In this document: positions 17,207 to 25,610 of the stretch, piece by piece | How positions within the stretch are numbered: the first letter of the stretch is position 1 | Layout: every line of letters starts with the position of its first letter | Origin: Kordiimonas lipolytica | Lineage (GTDB): Bacteria; Pseudomonadota; Alphaproteobacteria; Sphingomonadales; Kordiimonadaceae | DNA: 64,000 bases | NCBI RefSeq assembly: GCF_001550065.1 | Contig: NZ_LRUB01000029.1 | Span: 1 to 64,000 of the forward strand | Direction of reading: 5' to 3' | The notes under the pieces: model-generated | The model's input: the letters and a program-made list of their open reading frames with translations, nothing else | The model's database searches: none | Told to the model about the DNA's origin: nothing | Program-made: the position numbers and the translations under genes

Positions 17207-18451
17207 ATGTCGCTTGCATCCAAAGACCGGATCGTCATTGTGGGGGCTGGGCAGGCTGCGATCCAGCTGGCCCAAACCCTGCGCATGAAGGGCCACGCCG
17301 GCCCCATCACATTGCTTGGCGAGGAGTCTGCGCCTCCCTACCAGCGGCCACCGCTTTCCAAAGCCTTTATGAAAGGCGACCTGGCCGAGGAAAAGCTATT
17401 CCTCAAGCCGCTCTCATTTTACGAGAACAAGGATGTCGGCCTTTGCCTGAACACGCGCGTAACCGGCATAGACCGTGCGAATAAAACCGTCACCTGCGCG
17501 GACGGCACAAGCCATGACTATGACCGGCTGGTCCTGGCCACCGGTTCACGTCCGCGTATGCTCGATAGCATCGCACACCTTGAGAATGTTCAGGTACTTC
17601 GGGGCCTTGAGGACGCAAAAGCACTGAAGGCACGCCTTTCTGATCTCAAGCATGTCACCGTGCTGGGGGGCGGCTATATCGGGCTTGAGGCCGCGGCCGT
17701 GCTGCGCGGCATGGGGATTGACGTGGTTGTCCTTGAACGGATGCCGCGCCTGCTGGCACGTGTAACCGGCGAGACAATATCAGACTATTTCCTGCGCCTG
17801 CACAGGCATCACGGCGTGAATATCCTGTGCGATGTGGAAGTGACCGAGTATGTATCGTCCGATGACCGACTAACTGCGGTCAAGCTTGCCGATGGCCGTG
17901 ACATTGCAACGGACCTTCTTCTTGTGGGCATTGGCGTACTTCCGAACCAGGAGCTGGCAGAAGAGGCCGGGCTTGAGTGCGGCAACGGCATCATCGTCGA
18001 TGAAGACAGCCGGACAAGCGACGAACGCATTTACGCTATTGGCGACTGCAGCATGCGTCCCCTTCAGGGCCAGCCGCAGAAACTGCGCCTGGAGAGCGTG
18101 CCCAACGCCATCGACCAGGCAGATATTGTGGCGGCCCATATTCTTGGGGCCGAACGCCCCGGCTATAACCCGCCCTGGTTCTGGTCAGACCAGTATGACA
18201 TCAAAATCCAGACAGCAGGCCTGTTCACAGGCCACACCCACACGGTCGTGCGCGGCGATATCGAAGTCGGTCGCTTTGCCGTCTTTTATTTTGAAAGCGA
18301 CCGCTTCATCGCGGTCGACGCTATCAACGACCCACAGTCTTTCATGGCTGGCAAACAAGTCCTGAAATTATCAATCCCGCTCAAGCGGCATCACCTGGAA
18401 GAAACGGATGAGCCGATGATGAGCATCGTCAAGAAACTGCAGCAGAAGTGA
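17207..18451 (+). CDS. FAD/NAD(P)-dependent ferredoxin reductase (P450 redox partner type)
   Basis: A 414-residue flavoprotein like putidaredoxin or rhodocoxin reductase. An FAD-binding GAGQAA motif is near residue 13, followed by the typical [12 protein letters not shown] segment, an NAD-binding [13 protein letters not shown] motif near mid-protein, and the second FAD contact in YAIGDCS. AAGGAG precedes the ATG. It passes electrons from NAD(P)H to a 2Fe-2S ferredoxin. The ferredoxin gene follows after 7 bp, so the two form an operon and complete the electron chain for the P450 encoded at 11564-12844. It could also serve other P450s in the cell. Confidence 0.93.
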   Translation: MSLASKDRIVIVGAGQAAIQLAQTLRMKGHAGPITLLGEESAPPYQRPPLSKAFMKGDLAEEKLFLKPLSFYENKDVGLCLNTRVTGIDRANKTVTCADGTSHDYDRLVLATGSRPRMLDSIAHLENVQVLRGLEDAKALKARLSDLKHVTVLGGGYIGLEAAAVLRGMGIDVVVLERMPRLLARVTGETISDYFLRLHRHHGVNILCDVEVTEYVSSDDRLTAVKLADGRDIATDLLLVGIGVLPNQELAEEAGLECGNGIIVDEDSRTSDERIYAIGDCSMRPLQGQPQKLRLESVPNAIDQADIVAAHILGAERPGYNPPWFWSDQYDIKIQTAGLFTGHTHTVVRGDIEVGRFAVFYFESDRFIAVDAINDPQSFMAGKQVLKLSIPLKRHHLEETDEPMMSIVKKLQQK

Positions 18452-18458
18452 GAAGACC

Positions 18459-18779
18459 ATGACGAAAATTACCTTTGTAAGCCCTGACGGCGAAGAACGG
18501 ATCATTGACGCAGAGGACGGCGATACCGTCATGGATGCGGCGATCAACAATGATGTGCCCGGCATCCTGGCCGAGTGCGGCGGTGCCTGTGCCTGCGCCA
18601 CATGCCATGTTTATGTGGATGACGCTTTCATGGACAAGGTGGGCACCCCGAGCGAAATGGAAGAATCCATGCTGGAATTTAACGAACACCGGCAGGAAAA
18701 CTCGCGCCTGTCATGCCAGATCAAAGTATCCCCGGACCTTGAAGGTCTGCGAGTGACAGCGCCTGAAAGCCAATATTGA
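18459..18779 (+). CDS. 2Fe-2S ferredoxin, adrenodoxin/putidaredoxin type
   Basis: A 106-residue ferredoxin with the cluster ligands C40, C46, C49 and C86 in the spacing typical of adrenodoxin-type proteins (C-x5-C-x2-C-x36-C). An additional C44 lies inside the loop. The protein is acidic around residues 54-80, the usual docking surface for reductase and P450. It delivers single electrons from the upstream reductase to a P450. It is the last gene of the reductase-ferredoxin pair. A long inverted repeat begins 14 bp after its stop. Confidence 0.95.
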   Translation: MTKITFVSPDGEERIIDAEDGDTVMDAAINNDVPGILAECGGACACATCHVYVDDAFMDKVGTPSEMEESMLEFNEHRQENSRLSCQIKVSPDLEGLRVTAPESQY

Positions 18780-18792
18780 ATGCTGAACAAGG

Positions 18793-18843
18793 GCTAGGAT
18801 CATTTTTGACCGGTATTGCCAATCGCGGCTGAGTGATCCTAGC
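18793..18843. promoter_or_regulatory. 10-bp perfect inverted repeat upstream of the TonB receptor
   Basis: GCTAGGATCA (18793-18802) and TGATCCTAGC (18834-18843) are exact reverse complements separated by 31 bp. They lie between the ferredoxin stop and the receptor start, 70 bp upstream of the ATG. There is no T-run, so an operator bound by a dimer, with DNA between the sites looped or covered, is more likely than a terminator. Confidence 0.5.
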
Positions 18844-18912
18844 TAATATATCCCTTTCAACGTAGGCGATAGATGACCTTCGCCGTGGAGACCGTTGTTA
18901 GGGGAAGCACAT

Positions 18913-21237
18913 ATGAAACGTCTTAGTAAAGCAAGCCTGCTTGCTTCATGTTCAATAGTCTACGCCGTAGCCGGCGGACAAATGGCGCAAGCGCAGGTAT
19001 TTGAAGAAATCGTGGTCACCGCCCAGAAGCGGGACCAGTCGCTGTCGGATGTGGGGGTATCTGTTACAGCATTTTCCGGCGAGTCACTCAGGAATTTTGG
19101 CTTCACGAACAGTGTCGATGTTGCGGCCCAAGTGCCCGGACTGAACATCGGCACTCCAGTAGGTGAAGGCAACAACCCTTCCTTCACGCTGCGCGGTGTG
19201 GGGCTGAATGACTTCAACGACAACAACGAAGCCCCGATCGCAATCTATCAAGACGGCGTCTATATGGCTGCCCTACCTGGCCTGACCTTCCAGCTTTTTG
19301 ACACGGAGCGCGTCGAAGTGCTGCGCGGGCCCCAGGGTACGCTCTATGGCCGGAACGCAACCGGCGGCCTGATCCATTTCATTGCCAAGAAACCAACTGA
19401 TGAGTTTGAGGCCTTTGGCCAACTCACCTATGGCAGCCACAACGAGCTGTCGTTTGAAGGCGCCGTCAGTGGCCCGCTTTCTGACAGCATCCGCGGCCGC
19501 CTCTCTGTGGCGCGGAAAAGCTATGACGGTTATGTTGAAAACCGGATTGGCAAGGATGCAAACGAGGCAGACAGCTACGCCCTTCGCGGCCAGCTTGATT
19601 TCGACCTCAGCGATACAGGGTCGCTGCTTCTCAAGGGCAACTATGCGTCCTCAAACACGGTAGCACCGCAGTATCAGCATGAAGCATCTGACGGCGTCGC
19701 CGACATTTATGGCTATGCCGACACTGACGGCGATAATTTCGCAGGCGATTATAGCCGCGAAGGTGTTCTGGACATCGAATCCTGGGGCGGCTCGGCAACC
19801 TATACCGACACATTCGGCAATGTGGATGTGACCAACATCCTCTCCTATAGCAAGACTGAAAAGCTGCACAAAGAGGACACCGATGTCGGCCCGAATGCCG
19901 GTATCGAGCCAACCTTTGCCTCAAACATCAAAGTCTTTACCGAGGAACTCACGCTCAGTGGCGGCGACAACGACTTCAACTGGACAGTTGGTGCCTATTT
20001 CTTTGATTCCAAGGTTGAAGGCGACCTTGAACTGGCAGTGAACTGGTTTGCCGGCTTCGCCCAGTTCCTGGACAGCGACCCAACGGTCTTTGACGGCCTC
20101 CTCGGTGCAGGCACTCCGTCACTCGCGACAGCCGACCCGGATGCTCTGCTCCCAGCCATCCTTTATGACGTGAACTATGAGCAGAACACCCAGTCCATCT
20201 CTGGCTACGGCCAGGTCGAATATGCCCTGAGCGATACCGTCAAACTGACAGGCGGCCTGCGCTACAGCAGCGAAGACAAGGACATGGAATATCTGAACGA
20301 TATGCCCTCCGGCTATCTGCTGAACGATGCGTTCGGCGGCATTCTCGGTATGCAAAGTTGGATGGACTTCCGCACAGGTGGCAACAACAACGCAACCGGC
20401 ATCCCTGACCTGGATGCGGGCGCAGTCGGCGACCTGAACAACATTGATGCCAGCAACCTTTCCGGCAAGATCGGTATCGATTTCACGCCAAACGACAACA
20501 CGCTTTTCTATGCAAGCGTAAGCCGGGGCTTCAAGAGCGGCGGCTTCAATGCCGGCTTCTCTGACGCCACAGACGGCATCAAGACCAGCCAGATTCCGTA
20601 TGACGAGGAAATCCTGACGTCCTATGAAGCCGGTGTAAAATGGTCAAGCGAAGGCGGGAAAGTATCGGTCAACGCCGCAGCCTTCTACTATGACTATAAA
20701 GACTTCCAGGCACTGACGTTCCAGGGTCTGTCGCAGGTGATCACCAACTCAGATGCCACCTACAAGGGCGCTGAAATCGAGATTGGTGCCCGTCCGACAG
20801 ACGGCCTGAGCATGCAACTGGCAGCGAGCTTCCTGGATGCCAACGTTGACGGAGTATCCGTTAACGGTGAATTCCTGCCTGACCGCCGCCCTGTGCTTGC
20901 ACCCAAGTTCACGGCCAGCGGCTTCATCCAGTATGAAAAACCGGTTGAGTCCCTCAAAGGCTATCTATCTGGGAACGTAAGCTTCAACCACCAGGGCGCC
21001 CACTATTTCGATATCACCAACAGCCCACAGTCGCGTGAAGAAGCCTACACACTCGTTGATGCCCGCATCGCCTACCGAAATGACGATGACACCATCGAGG
21101 TGGCCGGCTTCGTGAAGAACCTCTTCAACACCGACTACCGGGTCTATACATTCGATTTTGGTGCCATTGCGGGCTTCAACCAGCAGTTCTTCGGCAAGCC
21201 ACGCTGGTTCGGAATCCAGCTCACCCTGAGGAACTAA
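18913..21237 (+). CDS. TonB-dependent outer-membrane receptor
   Basis: ATG at 18913 (MKRLSKASLLAS) follows AGGGGAA and gives 774 residues with a signal peptide cut after about residue 28 (AQAQ). The TonB-box-like segment EEIVVTAQKRDQSL opens the mature protein, then the plug domain (RGVGLNDF, EVLRGPQGTLYGRNATGG) and a 22-strand barrel region ending in FGIQLTLRN. The family imports large or scarce compounds using the TonB system. This sequence type is common for catabolic clusters in sphingomonad-like bacteria rather than siderophores. It follows the P450 redox genes, so uptake of the island's substrate is a reasonable inference. Confidence 0.93.
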   Translation: MKRLSKASLLASCSIVYAVAGGQMAQAQVFEEIVVTAQKRDQSLSDVGVSVTAFSGESLRNFGFTNSVDVAAQVPGLNIGTPVGEGNNPSFTLRGVGLNDFNDNNEAPIAIYQDGVYMAALPGLTFQLFDTERVEVLRGPQGTLYGRNATGGLIHFIAKKPTDEFEAFGQLTYGSHNELSFEGAVSGPLSDSIRGRLSVARKSYDGYVENRIGKDANEADSYALRGQLDFDLSDTGSLLLKGNYASSNTVAPQYQHEASDGVADIYGYADTDGDNFAGDYSREGVLDIESWGGSATYTDTFGNVDVTNILSYSKTEKLHKEDTDVGPNAGIEPTFASNIKVFTEELTLSGGDNDFNWTVGAYFFDSKVEGDLELAVNWFAGFAQFLDSDPTVFDGLLGAGTPSLATADPDALLPAILYDVNYEQNTQSISGYGQVEYALSDTVKLTGGLRYSSEDKDMEYLNDMPSGYLLNDAFGGILGMQSWMDFRTGGNNNATGIPDLDAGAVGDLNNIDASNLSGKIGIDFTPNDNTLFYASVSRGFKSGGFNAGFSDATDGIKTSQIPYDEEILTSYEAGVKWSSEGGKVSVNAAAFYYDYKDFQALTFQGLSQVITNSDATYKGAEIEIGARPTDGLSMQLAASFLDANVDGVSVNGEFLPDRRPVLAPKFTASGFIQYEKPVESLKGYLSGNVSFNHQGAHYFDITNSPQSREEAYTLVDARIAYRNDDDTIEVAGFVKNLFNTDYRVYTFDFGAIAGFNQQFFGKPRWFGIQLTLRN

Positions 21238-21241
21238 GCCT

Positions 21242-21313
21242 CTTCCCGCACATGTGCGGGGAGCCCCTAATGACAATCAAGACGGCCGCTGATCCCACAA
21301 GGAACAGCGGCCG
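21242..21313 (+). terminator. Two hairpins downstream of the TonB receptor
   Basis: The first hairpin, CCCGCACATGTGCGGG, is within 21242-21262. The second has arms CGGCCGCTG (21283-21291) and CAGCGGCCG (21305-21313). Neither has a good T-run on the plus strand, but together they probably end the receptor transcript. A GTCCGCTTTGGGTC-like repeat remnant follows at 21364-21383. Confidence 0.5.
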
Positions 21314-21395
21314 CTTCTGGCGAAGGGCGGATATCCAGCCGCGTCTGAATGTTCATCGCTCAAACGTCCGCTTTGGGTCGAAAACTACCAGCCTA

Positions 21396-22028
21396 CTATG
21401 CGGCCTTCACCCTCTTGCCGCCCCTTCGCTTCCACCGCAGCGCCATCAGGCCCAGATAAATCGCGCCGTAGATAAGCGGCTCAAGCTGGAAGCCCTTGCG
21501 CATCATGAAGAAATGGATCACGGCCAAAGGGGCGATGACATACACAAGCTTATGAAGCCGCTGCCACCTTTTCGCGCCCAGGCGTTTGATCATGCCCTTG
21601 GTGCTTGTGATCGCCATGGGGGTAAGCATGAGGAAAGCGGCCATTCCCACGGTGATATAAACCCGCTTGATGATATCCGCCCACAAGCCTGCCCAGTCCC
21701 ACAACAGGTCCAGCCACAGGTAGCTTAGGATATGGGTGCAAACGTAAAAGTAGGCGAACAGCCCCAGCATGCGCCGGAACAGGATCGGCTTTGGCGACTT
21801 AAGCACGCGCGAGAGCGGCGTTACCGCGAGTGAAATCAACAGAAACCGAAGCGCCCAGTCGCCCGAAAAGCGGTTGGATGTCTCATTTGGGTTGAACCCC
21901 AGGTCGTGCGGCGCGCCCGCAAACGCCTGCCACCAGTTGAAGGCCAGCCAGGCGAACGGGATAAGGCAGGCGGCAAACACCAGTGGTTTGCCAAAGCGCC
22001 TGAGGTTTGGGACACTAAAAATCTGCAT
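21396..22028 (-). CDS. msrQ: MsrQ, heme-binding membrane subunit of methionine sulfoxide reductase
   Basis: Start at 22028 (MQIFSVPNLRRFGK) gives 210 residues, matching E. coli MsrQ length. The protein is a ferric-reductase-like membrane domain with about six hydrophobic segments. Heme-ligand candidate histidines are in VCTHILSY, RLHKLVYV and AVIHFFMM. MsrQ carries electrons from the respiratory chain to periplasmic MsrP. It lies downstream of msrP on the same strand, with a REP-like element in the 150-bp gap. The start has a weak ribosome-binding site, but in-frame upstream sequence lies inside the repeat. Confidence 0.9.
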   Translation of the reverse strand: MQIFSVPNLRRFGKPLVFAACLIPFAWLAFNWWQAFAGAPHDLGFNPNETSNRFSGDWALRFLLISLAVTPLSRVLKSPKPILFRRMLGLFAYFYVCTHILSYLWLDLLWDWAGLWADIIKRVYITVGMAAFLMLTPMAITSTKGMIKRLGAKRWQRLHKLVYVIAPLAVIHFFMMRKGFQLEPLIYGAIYLGLMALRWKRRGGKRVKAA

Positions 22029-22094
22029 CAAGACATCCGGCCTTTTCGACAATTCATATTTCTGGTCATATTTCTGGCCATGCCCACCCCAATC

Positions 22095-22170
22095 GTCACT
22101 CGCCGACCCGATCGGCGAGTCCACGCCACGCTCTTACCGCATGGATTCGCCGGTCAAGCCGGCGAATGAC
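22095..22170. repeat. REP-like double-palindrome element
   Basis: Two hairpins are joined by about 24 bp: ACTCGCCGA/TCGGCGAGT (22098-22120) and ATTCGCCGG/CCGGCGAAT (22145-22167). They are bounded by GTCA and TGAC. The second half resembles the dispersed CATTCGCCGGCTTGACCGGCG-type extragenic palindromes seen across alphaproteobacteria. It lies between msrP and msrQ and could shape or stabilise the transcript. Only this copy is clear in the window. Confidence 0.65.
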
Positions 22171-22181
22171 GACAACACTAT

Positions 22182-23144
22182 TCAATAATATTTCGCCAAA
22201 TCCATGCCGTCATACATATGCGCCACCTGATCCGCGTAGCCATTGAACATGAGCGTCTTCCTTTTGCCGAACTCGCCAATGCGGCGCTCGGACGCCTGGC
22301 TCCAGCGCGGGTGGCTCACGCGCGGGTTCACGTTCGAATAGAAACCATATTCCGATGGCGCGGACATGTTCCAGCTGGTCTTTGGTTCCTTGTCAGTGAA
22401 ATGGATGCGCACGATGGATTTGATGGATTTGAAGCCGTATTTCCACGGCACCACAAGGCGGATGGGTGCGCCGTTCTGGTTCGGCAGTTCCTTGCCGTAA
22501 AGCCCCACGGCCAGGAAGGTCAGCTCATTCATCGCTTCGTCCATCCGAAGCCCCTCGCGGTAAGGCCAATCGAGCACGTTAAAGAAGCTTTTCACGCCCG
22601 GCATCTGGCCCTTGTCCGCCAGCGTTTCAAACGCAACATATTTGGCGCCCGACTGTGGAGCGACCTTCTTGAGGACACCCGAAAGCGGCACGCCAAGCCA
22701 TGGGATCACCATCGACCAGGCCTCCACGCAGCGAAGCCGGTAGATGCGTTCTTCGAGTGCCGAATAGTCGATCAGGTCTTCAAGCGCATAATCGCCCGGC
22801 TTGTCGGTCATGCCGTCCACTTTCACCGACCATGGCGCAACCTTCAGCCGCCAGGCGTTCTCCGACGGGTCACCCTTACCGGTACCGAATTCATAATAAT
22901 TATTATAGTTGGTCACCGCGTCATATGGCGTCAGCGTCTCGCCGGGGTCAAAGGCAGTTTTGGTGTGCGCCAGTGTCTTGAGCTGCCGCTCTGTCGCCGC
23001 CTGCAGTGCTCCTGTGCCCGCAAGTGCTGCCGCACCCGCAAGCGCGCCCGCGCCCGTCATGAAGCGCCGCCGGTCCAGATAGACCGCCTCGGGGGTGACT
23101 TCACTTTCGCTCAAGTGCCAGCTTTTTGTCCGCTTGATAAACAT
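22182..23144 (-). CDS. msrP: MsrP, periplasmic molybdopterin methionine sulfoxide reductase
   Basis: A 320-residue protein with a Tat signal (RRRFMTGAG, residues 25-33) that exports the folded molybdoenzyme. The molybdenum ligand C139 is in LRCVEAWSM, and the sulfite-oxidase-like fold is evident from GVPLSGVL and the C-terminal [23 protein letters not shown] segment. It reduces methionine sulfoxide in oxidised periplasmic proteins, receiving electrons from MsrQ encoded downstream. Length and domain order are normal for YedY/MsrP. Confidence 0.95.
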   Translation of the reverse strand: MFIKRTKSWHLSESEVTPEAVYLDRRRFMTGAGALAGAAALAGTGALQAATERQLKTLAHTKTAFDPGETLTPYDAVTNYNNYYEFGTGKGDPSENAWRLKVAPWSVKVDGMTDKPGDYALEDLIDYSALEERIYRLRCVEAWSMVIPWLGVPLSGVLKKVAPQSGAKYVAFETLADKGQMPGVKSFFNVLDWPYREGLRMDEAMNELTFLAVGLYGKELPNQNGAPIRLVVPWKYGFKSIKSIVRIHFTDKEPKTSWNMSAPSEYGFYSNVNPRVSHPRWSQASERRIGEFGKRKTLMFNGYADQVAHMYDGMDLAKYY

Positions 23145-23571
23145 GCCATACTCCGGTTTCTGCTTAGCTTAAATCTAGCAAAGGTCTTGATCCGGTCCAG
23201 TCACGCTTTGGTGCACGCGGCGTGAGCGAGCCGGGAAATCCTTTGTATTTGCGCAACACAAAACCAAAACACCCCTGGCTTTACGCGCAGCGGGGGCCAA
23301 CGGATGCACCAAGGCAACGCAAAATAAGGGCGAAACATGTGTTCTTTTGGTTGAAAAGGCTTGCAAATACCCCCTCATTCGCTAACTATCTGGTCACTTG
23401 TCGAGGGGTCGACATCGTGGAAAAATGCGGGGATGGGCCGTATTCAATCACGTTTTGGCCTGTACCGCGCCAAGAAGGCTTGCGGCACGCCCTGCACTGG
23501 GCACTTGACGGAATTGTGACTTTCGCCAATGGATTTGGCCTCAAGTTTAGGGTTTAAAGGCCAGTAACTGG
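23145..23571. other. Intergenic region between divergent msrP and PAS gene
   Basis: About 427 bp without a supported gene. A 111-codon open frame at 23222-23557 (plus strand) has no recognisable domain and an unnatural composition, so it is not called. The interval should contain the msrP promoter and that of the PAS-domain gene. No clear operator was found. Confidence 0.5.
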
Positions 23572-24180
23572 ATGACTGACGCGCTCGAAAAGCTGCAACA
23601 TTCGAAGGCAACGCAACAGCTTGTTCAATTCTGGCTGAATTTGCCCCGCCCTGAAGGACAGGTTTGCCCCCGGCGATCCGACTTTTCTTCCGCCCAGATT
23701 AACGGGTCAATTTCCGAAGTATTCCTGAGCGAATGGGAAGACAGCGAAGTCCTGCGGGTCGTACAGGCTGGTACCGTGCTGGACCGCCATATCGGCATTG
23801 ACATGACGGGGACAAATATTTTCGACATGACGCCAGAGGAACTGGTTGAAGACGAACGCACCTACTATAAAGCGCTCCGCGACCAGCCTTGCGCCGGCAT
23901 GATCACGCGCAGCATGATCAATTTCGCCGATGTGCCGTTCGTCTATCGTACCATCCAGCTACCGCTCCTCGACCCGTTCGGCAAGGTCGTCTATTTTGTC
24001 GGCACAGGGGTGGTAATCGAAGGCGATGACCTGGTGGCGCAATTCGGCCGCAGAAGTTTCCGGCGCACCCGTCTGGTGGAACGGCATTTCTTCGACATTG
24101 GCGCCGGTACGCCGCCGCCGGAAAAAGCAGGCCAACTGAGCCTGGGCGGTCCGCTGCATCCGCCAGCGCCGCGCGGCTAA
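23572..24180 (+). CDS. PAS-domain protein of the PAS_5 family
   Basis: A 202-residue soluble protein whose residues about 15-165 fit the PAS_5 family, which is almost confined to alphaproteobacteria: QLVQFWLNLPRP at the start, RVVQAGTVLDRHIGIDMTG in the middle, and the QLPLLDPFGKVVYFVGTGV strand near the end. No output domain is attached. Members are thought to sense small ligands or act in stress and cell-cycle signalling, but few have known roles. The tail is proline- and glycine-rich. It is a single gene ending at a bidirectional terminator. Confidence 0.8.
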   Translation: MTDALEKLQHSKATQQLVQFWLNLPRPEGQVCPRRSDFSSAQINGSISEVFLSEWEDSEVLRVVQAGTVLDRHIGIDMTGTNIFDMTPEELVEDERTYYKALRDQPCAGMITRSMINFADVPFVYRTIQLPLLDPFGKVVYFVGTGVVIEGDDLVAQFGRRSFRRTRLVERHFFDIGAGTPPPEKAGQLSLGGPLHPPAPRG

Positions 24181-24209
24181 ACTCACCGACCATCCGCCAA
24201 CAGCAAAAC

Positions 24210-24246
24210 GGGCACAACCAGTGTGCCCGCCGTGTGCCTTTTTTTT
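24210..24246. terminator. Bidirectional terminator between PAS gene and astB
   Basis: On the plus strand, GGCACA and TGTGCC bracket a loop and are followed by eight T residues. On the minus strand, the overlapping stem GGGCACAC/TTGTGCCC is followed by GTTTTGC. It fits both converging genes. Confidence 0.8.
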
Positions 24247-24275
24247 ACTGAGCTGTGCCCTTTTCCAAGGCGCGC

Positions 24276-25610
24276 TTAACGCTGGAAATCATAGACGCTG
24301 CCAAGCTTCAGGATCTGCGTCAGCTCGTCCAGTGCGCTGAAGCTTTCCTCCATCAGCTGCGGGTCCGCCAGATCGTCAACCGCAAGGCGGTCACGGTAAT
24401 GCTTGTTCGCCCAGGCTTTCAGCGTTTCCGTGAGCGCGTCATCAAGGATGCTGTTCGATCCCATGGCATTGATATCATCGTCAGACATGGCCACGCGAAG
24501 GCGCAGACACGCCGGGCCACCGCCGTTACGCATGCTTTGGCGCACATCCAGATAGTCCGCGTGGGCAATCGGCCCGCCAGAGCTAACCAGCTGATCCACA
24601 TAGGCTTTTGTGGATGGCGTTTCCGCAACTTCCGTCGGTAGGATCAGTGTCATACCTTCTCGTTTCGGTGCCGAAATAAGCTGGCTGTTGAACAGATAGC
24701 TCTTGACCGCGTCCGCAATTGGCACTGCGCTGGCGGGTACGCGCACGAACTGCATCTCCACATCGCCCATCGCCGCCTGGATATCGCGGTCCAGCTGGTC
24801 CGGGTTCTCAAACGCCTGCTCGTGGTAGAAATGCACATTCTTGTTCGACACCGCCACCACATCATTATGGAAGGCGCCGGCGTTGATCGCCGCCGGATTC
24901 TGCCGCACGAACAAGGTCTTATCGCCGCGTGTCGCATGCATGCGCGCGATGGCGCGGCTTGCTTCCTCGGTTTGGCGCCCCGGGTATGTGAGGTCTGCTG
25001 CCGTCTCGAACGCGCCCCGACCATAGACATAAAGCGCCACACCGGCCTCGCCGTAATCAGCGCAGAAGCGGCTGTGGTTGGCCGCGCCCTCGTCGCCCAT
25101 GTGGGTGCCGCCGACAAGCGGGTCATGGTGCTTGAACCGCTCACCTTCCGGGAACATCACCTTCAATATCCGCCCCGTCACCCGTGCCTCGATGGACCGG
25201 TGGTACATGGCCGCCAGGTTTGCAGGCGTAAAATGCGTGCGGCCGTCCGCCGTGTCGGGCGCCGGCGAAATGGTCGCCGCGTTCGCCGTCCACATGGTTG
25301 CTGACGAACATATATTGGCTACTAGCGCCGGGCTTGCCTTCCAGGCAGCCGCCAGCATTTCGGCGTCAGAGCCGGTGAAGCCGTGGTCTCGAAGCGTCTT
25401 CAGGTGCGGCCGGTCATGGGGTGGCAGGACGCCCTGTGTCATACCCAGGGACTGCAAATGGTTTGCCTTTTCAAGACCTTGCAGCACGCCTTCGCGCGGG
25501 TTCGCCACCATGCCCTTGTGCTTCGCCGACGCCACGTTGCCGTAGGAAAGCCCCGCATAATTGTGGGTGGGGCCAACGATGCCGTCGAAATTTACTTCAC
25601 GCCAAGCCAT
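24276..25610 (-). CDS. astB: N-succinylarginine dihydrolase (AstB)
   Basis: A 444-residue protein clearly of the AstB family: EVNFDGIVGPTHNYAG at the N-terminus, FTPANLAAMYHRSIEA, the GDEGAANHSRFC segment, and the RNGGGPACLRLRV segment holding the catalytic cysteine near residue 365. It converts N2-succinylarginine to N2-succinylornithine, CO2 and ammonia, the second AST step. Its ATG shares one base with the astD stop, so translation is coupled. It is the last gene of an astA-astD-astB unit. Confidence 0.96.
   Translation of the reverse strand: MAWREVNFDGIVGPTHNYAGLSYGNVASAKHKGMVANPREGVLQGLEKANHLQSLGMTQGVLPPHDRPHLKTLRDHGFTGSDAEMLAAAWKASPALVANICSSATMWTANAATISPAPDTADGRTHFTPANLAAMYHRSIEARVTGRILKVMFPEGERFKHHDPLVGGTHMGDEGAANHSRFCADYGEAGVALYVYGRGAFETAADLTYPGRQTEEASRAIARMHATRGDKTLFVRQNPAAINAGAFHNDVVAVSNKNVHFYHEQAFENPDQLDRDIQAAMGDVEMQFVRVPASAVPIADAVKSYLFNSQLISAPKREGMTLILPTEVAETPSTKAYVDQLVSSGGPIAHADYLDVRQSMRNGGGPACLRLRVAMSDDDINAMGSNSILDDALTETLKAWANKHYRDRLAVDDLADPQLMEESFSALDELTQILKLGSVYDFQR

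Noticed and set aside
23222..23557. A 111-codon plus-strand open frame between msrP and the PAS gene
   Set aside because: No domain, unlikely amino-acid composition and no ribosome-binding site; treated as non-coding.
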